A DNA stretch of 64,000 nucleotides from contig CM071595.1 in NCBI GenBank assembly GCA_036435485.1, forward strand, positions 6,128,001 through 6,192,000, read 5' to 3'. The notes beneath the pieces were generated by a model that did no database searches, had not been told where the DNA came from, and worked only from the letters and a program-made list of their open reading frames with translations. The stretch comes from Saposhnikovia divaricata. Its lineage: Eukaryota > Streptophyta > Magnoliopsida > Apiales > Apiaceae. A program made the translations under genes and the position numbers. This document shows, in pieces, positions 58,927-64,000 of this stretch (within the stretch, counting starts at the first letter, position 1; each line of letters starts with the position of its first letter).

Positions 58927-60972
58927 TCTATCTATACTATTATATTAAAGCCGAAACATTGAAAGTTTTGGTTTTCGGTTTGGTTATACGGTTTTTGGTT
59001 TGGTTATCCTAATTATTAAAATAAATAATTAAATTACAAAAACAACTCAAAAAGCTAATTACTAATGTTAACGTAGTTATATTCTGGTTAAAATTCATTC
59101 ATCCACTTCTACTTGGACTCTTTTTTCTGCTCCAACAACTCAATTATTCATTTTTTCTAAAGATTTTACTTCTAATTAAAAAAATTTATCATTTAATTTA
59201 AAACTAATATTACAATAATTAATATATATCCAAAATATCACACCATATCTTTCCGTAATTATTTTTAGTAGTAATTTTTGTAATTAAAAAATGGAGTACT
59301 TTTTAATTTAAAATTAATCTTGAGATCATTAATATACACCCAAAAATATCTCACCATATATACAAATCATTATTTTTATTAATAAATAACAATCATTAGA
59401 TCTAATAATAAGATATATTATATGATTAAATTAATTTACTAAAAATTCAAAGTTCGAACCCGTCAACGACATTTTTAATTTAGAATTTTACAAAATAAAT
59501 TTTAAACCATGCATTTCATTATATAAATTTATATTAAATTAAAATTAAAAAATTATTAAAAATAAGGATTATATAAAAACATAATTATAATGTTAAATAA
59601 ATTTTATAACCTATCAAAAGAAACCCGTGCTTCGCTTTATTTTGGTTTTCACAGATAATTAAATTATAAAAATAACTTAAAAAACTAATTACTAAGGTTA
59701 ACGTAATTATATTCAGATTAAAATTCCTTTATCCATATTGAGTTTCTACTTGGACTCTTTTTTCAGCTCCAACAACTCAATTACCCATTTTTTCTAAATA
59801 TTTTATTTCTAATTGAAACACTTTACCATTTAATTTAAAACTAATATTACAATAATTAATATATATCCAAAATATCACAACATATATCTTTCCGTAATTA
59901 TTTTAGTAGTCATTTTTGTAATTAAAACAAGTTACTTTTTAATTTAAAATTAATCTTGCGATAACTAATATACACCCAAAAATATCTCACCATATATTCA
60001 AATCATTATTTTTAGTAATAAATAAGAATCGTTAGATCTAATAATAAGATATATTATATGATTAATTTACTAAAAATTCAAAGTTAGAACCCCTCAACGA
60101 CATTTTTAATTTAGAATTTTACAAAATAAATTTCAAACCATGCATATCATTATATAAATTTATATTAAATTAAAATTAAAAAATTATTAAAAATAAGGAT
60201 TATATAAAAACATAATTATAATGTTAAATAAATTTTATAACCTATCAAAAGAAACCCGTGCTTCGCACGGGTTATAAGCTAGTACTATTATATTAAAGCC
60301 GAAACATTGAAAGTTTTGGTTTTCGGTTTGGTTATACTAAGTTTTGGTTTTCGGTCCTAATTATTAGAATAAATAATTAAATTACAAAAACAACTCAAAA
60401 AACTAATTACTAATGTTAACGTAATTATATTCTGATTAAAATTCATTCATCCACTTCTACTTGGACTCTTTTTTCTGCTCCAACAACTCAATTATTCATT
60501 TTTTCTAAAGATTTTACTTCTAATTAAAACACTTTACCATTTAATTTAAAACTAATATTACAATAATTAATATATATCCAAAATATCACACCATATCTTT
60601 CCGTAATTATTTTTAGTAGCAATTTTTGTAATTAAAACATGGAGTTCTTTTTAATTTAAAATTAATCTTGCGATCACTAATATACACCCAAAAATATCTC
60701 ACCATATATACAAATCATTATTTTTATTAATAAATAACAATCGTTAGATCTAATAATAAGATATATTATATGATTAAATTAATTTATTAAAAATTCAAAG
60801 TTCGAACCCGTCAACGACATTTTTAATTTAGAATTTTACAAAATAAAATTTAAACCATGCATTTCATTATATAAATTTATATTAAATTAAAATTAAAAAA
60901 TTATTAAAAATAAGAATTATATAAAAACTATGTTAAATAAATTTTATAACCTATCAAAATAAACCCGTGTAT
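58927..60972 (+). mobile_element. Outer Helitron, split four bases from its 5' end
   Basis: tcta at 58927-58930 plus tactattatattaaag from 60283 reconstitutes the same 5' terminus as the inner element. The body (60283-60972) is about 690 bp and closely similar to the inner units, and ends in a truncated aaacccgtg without the hairpin. There are no ORFs. Confidence 0.6.
58931..60282 (+). mobile_element. Inner Helitron with doubled body (1352 bp)
   Basis: The 5' end is TC (tctatactattatattaaag). The 3' end is a hairpin, cccgtgcttcgcacggg (60255-60271), followed by ttataag and CTAG at 60279-60282. It is inserted between A and T with no target duplication. All of these are Helitron rules. The body is two head-to-tail units (58931-59626 and 59627-60282) joined where unit 1 loses its hairpin (ends gtgcttcgc) and unit 2 lacks about 60 bp of 5' end. 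It is non-coding and so non-autonomous. Confidence 0.75.
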
Positions 60973-61149
60973 ACAATAAAAATACAAATTATGGTATTCG
61001 CCTTTTTTTTCTACTTGCCTTCGTCCTTCTAAAACTTGAAAACCGGATTAGGATAATAGGATGTAAAGATTTCAACCCGACCCGACTACTTTGTAAGGTA
61101 CATTCAAAATCAGTAACAGACCCGCCGCATTCACGCTTCAGGTCTGAAA

Positions 61150-61154
<5 letters not shown>

Positions 61155-61217
<63 letters not shown>

Positions 61218-61256
61218 CTTATTTTTCATTTAAACTTTATAATTCCCCAGGACTAG

Positions 61257-61294
<38 letters not shown>
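61155..61294. repeat. Two (CT)n microsatellites upstream of symplekin gene
   Basis: Pure ct runs lie at about 61154-61214 and 61260-61293, in the region just before the start codon at 61340. Pyrimidine-rich tracts of this kind are common in plant 5'-UTRs and core promoters. A role in transcription is inference only. Confidence 0.85.
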
Positions 61295-61296
<2 letters not shown>

Positions 61297-61339
61297 GAAA
61301 ACTTAATAAATCCTCAGACCTAGGGTTTCTACAGCTCCA

Positions 61340-61557
61340 ATGGTAGCAATTATGGCAGCGAAACTGCGCGAAAAAGTCGCCGGGCTTCTCGATTCCGCCA
61401 AGTCATCCCGGGACCTCAATTCCAAGCTCCAATCCTTACAGCACCTCAAAAACATCTTCTCCGACGATGTCGACACTGAATTACTCTCCGAATTCCTCCC
61501 GCCTCTCCTCCAATTCCATTCCGACTCGTCCAGTCCCGTTCGCAAGTTCGTTATTGA
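61340..61557 (+). CDS. Symplekin/ESP4-like protein, exon 1
   Basis: ATG 61340 is the first in-frame start after the (CT)n leader (a second Met lies five codons on). It encodes MVAIMAAKLREKVAGLLDSA… LSEFLPPLLQFHSDSSSPVR KFVIE, the opening of the HEAT-like N-terminal helical repeats of symplekin/Pta1. Symplekin is the scaffold of the nuclear cleavage-and-polyadenylation complex, ESP4 in Arabidopsis. The exon ends …ATTGA|GTATGT, an ordinary donor, splitting a Glu codon. The first intron is 1482 bp and spans 61558-63039. I prefer not to give a symbol from two exons. Confidence 0.8.
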
Positions 61558-63039
61558 GTATGTTTTGGCACTCTATTTGTTGTTTATTTATTTCGGATTC
61601 AATGTCCTTTAATTGTATGTATATGTTTACGGTTGCATTTTATCGAAACAGTCAGTTTTAATTCGAGAACGCTGAGCACGAGCCTGTTTAGTTTGTTATT
61701 TACTGTGTTTGTGGAACTAATTGTTACTAATTTGTTTTCGAATAAGCTTGTAATGTTATTGTATATTGTCAAGAACAGTTAGTTTTAGCATGAGAACTGT
61801 TTTCAGCTGAGCGCGAGCATGTTTTAGTTTGTTATAGAGTATGTTTTATCAAAACTAATTGTTTCTGATTCATTTAGGAATGTGCTTGTAATGCAATTGT
61901 ATATATATACTGTTGTGTTTTGGTGAGAATAGTTTTAGCTCGAGAACATCTAGTTTTAGCACGAGCACTGTTCTTAGCTGAGCACGAGCCTGTTTTAGTT
62001 TGTTATAGAGTATGTTTTACTGAACTAATTGTTCCTTATTCATTTTGGAATGTGCTTGTAACGTAATGCTATATGTTAAGTTGTGTTCGAGGAAGAACAG
62101 TTTTATGTCTGTTTATATATTGGTTAGTCATAGAGCATGTTTTATATCAAACTAATTGTTCTATATTCATTTTGGAATGTGCCTCTAGTGTAGTGGTGCA
62201 TATAGAGAGTCGTGTCATGGTGATTACATTTTTAGCGTCAAAACATTTAATAACAATTAGTTCCAACGTTAAATAGCTTAGCACGAGTGACGATATTGCA
62301 TATATATTAGTTTGTTATAGAGTATGTTTTATCAAACTAATTGTTAGAAATTCATTTTGTAATACGCTTGTAATGTAATATTGTGTATATATATCAGTAT
62401 TATATTGAGTATGTTTTATCAAATTAAATATTCATATTTCATTTTGTGATACGCTTGTAATGGGATCTTGTTTTTCTGTCATATTAGTTCGATTTGCATT
62501 AGTACTAGAAAGCATTGGTGATTGTAAGTAGTTACGTTTCTTTAAAAAGAAGGTAAAGGATGCGGTTTGAGCAAATATTCACGGTGTTAAGTTTTTGTTT
62601 TAAACATTAATTTAAGTCTAGTTTTTTTTAGTAAGATAATAAGGTGTGCCATGTAAGAATGTTGGTAATTATATTGCTAGTCAATTGCTAAACCTGAATT
62701 GTGTTTAAATGTACCTTTTTGTAATAATTGAAGCACTTGCTGCTTCAGATTCATTCTTGTGTAGCATTTATATTGCCCTAGAAAAGTGTTTAACACTCGG
62801 AAGTTTGAAAATAGCTTCTTAAACTTTATACTCCTTTCTTCTTTTTAGAGCTATATTCTGCTGGCGAGTGCGTAATTTGATTTGGGGGGTTTTTTGTGGG
62901 CCTAAGTTAGTAATGAGCTTGTTTGAAACTTTTGTCGAGTCATAAATTTGCAGACATCTTAGTTTATGTTTGGTTCCTTTCACCTCAAGAGTCAGGAAAC
63001 TTGGTTTGGCTGCTTTTATTGACTAGTCTATTAATGTAG
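61558..63039 (+). other. Symplekin-like intron 1
   Basis: It is T-rich and GT-AG bordered. It contains several copies of a unit around gttagttt/gagaacgctgagcacgagcc and tttgttatagagtatgtttt (for example near 61655, 61795, 61970, 62310), a locally duplicated intron segment. No gene is inside. Confidence 0.7.
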
Positions 63040-63197
63040 GATAGTCAGTGGTGTTGGATTGAAGCATGTGGAATTCTTACCTGATATTGTGCCTGTGTTG
63101 ATCACTGCTCTGCAAGATAAACACCAGCTGTTGCTCGACAATCTGGTACATGGGGATCGATTTGTTCAGAAGCACACTTGTCAGAATCGCAATCCAG
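63040..63197 (+). CDS. Symplekin/ESP4-like protein, exon 2 (two apparent frameshifts)
   Basis: The acceptor ttaatgtag precedes 63040 and the donor gtaagt follows 63197. Joined to exon 1 it reads …IVSGVGLKHVEFLPDIVPVL ITALQD, then the frame jumps to TPAVARQSGTW and again to GIDLFRSTLVRIAIQ. Together these three pieces are the expected second helical-repeat segment of symplekin. The two one-base shortfalls fall in an A-run (63117-63121) and a G-run (63171-63175). Either this is a pseudogene or the assembly lost one base at each homopolymer. No further exon was recognised up to 64000. Confidence 0.7.
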
Positions 63198-64000
63198 GTA
63201 AGTAGGCATCCTGAAGAATACAATCTTCTGATTAAATTTTTTCTTGTATACTTGTATGCAAGGAAAATATGAAAATGTTTTTTGGATTTGGTGTTTATTC
63301 ATAAAGGTAATTATGTAGAAAGTAAGAAAAATTTTATATTAGAACTGAAATTTTGAATTCTGAGTTCTGAATGAACGACTACTTTATCTTATTATTGTTG
63401 TCCTGAATAGAACGATTGAATAAATGATTTAGTCAAAAAATATTTTTAAATATTCTGAGCACGTGGGGAAGTTCCCTTTCAACGTGGCAACGTATAACTT
63501 AATCACAAGTATTTCATAGTTTTAGATTATAATTAAATCTTGTGTTCTTTTTATGTTTGCCTGTCTCCTGTATATACATTTTCAAGGGATACATCTTGAC
63601 TGACTCTAAAACTATAAGCAGTCCATTTAAAATGGACGCTAATAGTTCATCTCTTCTCTTAGAGCTCGGCATCTCCAATGTATGAAGTTATACTGTAACT
63701 CTCCGATATAGATGATTTACTGTTATGCATCATGTCTACGACCTCTGATACTTATGAATAACTTTGAGCCCAAAAATAATAATTTGAAGCAAGATACTTT
63801 ATATCAACTAACTTGGCCTACTACAGTCAGTGACATGAGGGAGGAATTATGGTAGACTGTGTATGTAAATTGTTGCCGCATATATGTTTTGTTGTATTAC
63901 AGTGAAGAGATTAAGCTCTTTATATAGGAAGATAATACTTGCTCGCTACGGTAACATGATCTTATGTTAATGTCATGGCCTTATGTAATGCATGATGTCG
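63198..64000 (+). other. Symplekin-like intron 2 (runs off window)
   Basis: No continuation of the symplekin reading frame, no other ORF and no clear repeat were found. Presumably intronic. Confidence 0.5.

Overview
This is a 64 kb piece of a large, repeat-rich plant nuclear genome. The plant origin is shown by Athila, Tat, SIRE and chromovirus-type LTR retrotransposons primed by tRNA-Asp or initiator tRNA-Met, by Stowaway MITEs and Helitrons, and by spliced plant-type genes (a symplekin homologue, an F-box remnant). Composition and gene types suggest a eudicot, but the species cannot be fixed from the sequence. Most of the window is nested transposable elements. Host coding sequence is limited to the right-hand third.

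Positions 1-34,200 are one nested stack. The oldest layer is a Tat-lineage Ty3/gypsy element on the + strand: gag-protease 3414-5141, RT/RNase H/integrase 15085-19038, an antisense extra ORF on the - strand (33536-33334, then 21962-19968), and a short 3' LTR from 33865. Its 5' LTR lies off the left edge. It was interrupted four times: by a chromovirus-like LTR (…-3276) itself split by a minus-strand Athila (1-2856); by a 9.9 kb non-autonomous element with 4.3-4.4 kb LTRs (5142-15079, TSD ataac); by a hAT-like MITE (18026-18673); and by a full-length Athila (21963-33333, TSD ccagg) inside the antisense ORF.

Positions 34,200-36,240 hold small host remnants, two related fold-back MITEs, a Stowaway MITE and a Ty1/copia reverse-transcriptase fragment. 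Positions 36,240-44,907 are a decayed minus-strand SIRE/Maximus-type copia element with gag, protease, integrase, RT and RNase H broken by many stops. Its pol carries a 935 bp insertion (38970-39904, TSD aaccc) containing an inverted duplicate LTR end. Positions 44,908-48,445 are the start of a minus-strand chromovirus (gag start, PBS, LTR). Its LTR is split by a small non-autonomous LTR element (45143-48135, TSD taaca), whose 5' LTR holds a solo LTR (45580-46819, TSD gtgtt).

From 48,446 rightwards the DNA is more gene-like: an F-box/FBA pseudogene, the last exons of a minus-strand terminal-uridylyltransferase-like gene, and AT-rich spacer with a Stowaway MITE. Then comes a cluster of Helitron-type elements, one of which sits four bases inside the 5' end of a relative. 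Last are the first two exons of a symplekin/ESP4-like polyadenylation-factor gene preceded by long (CT)n tracts. I see no operon-like or otherwise new functional system. The most interesting structures are the spliced antisense ORF of the Tat element, the inverted-LTR insertion, the Helitron-in-Helitron junction, and the large-LTR element that keeps a chromoviral pol tail.
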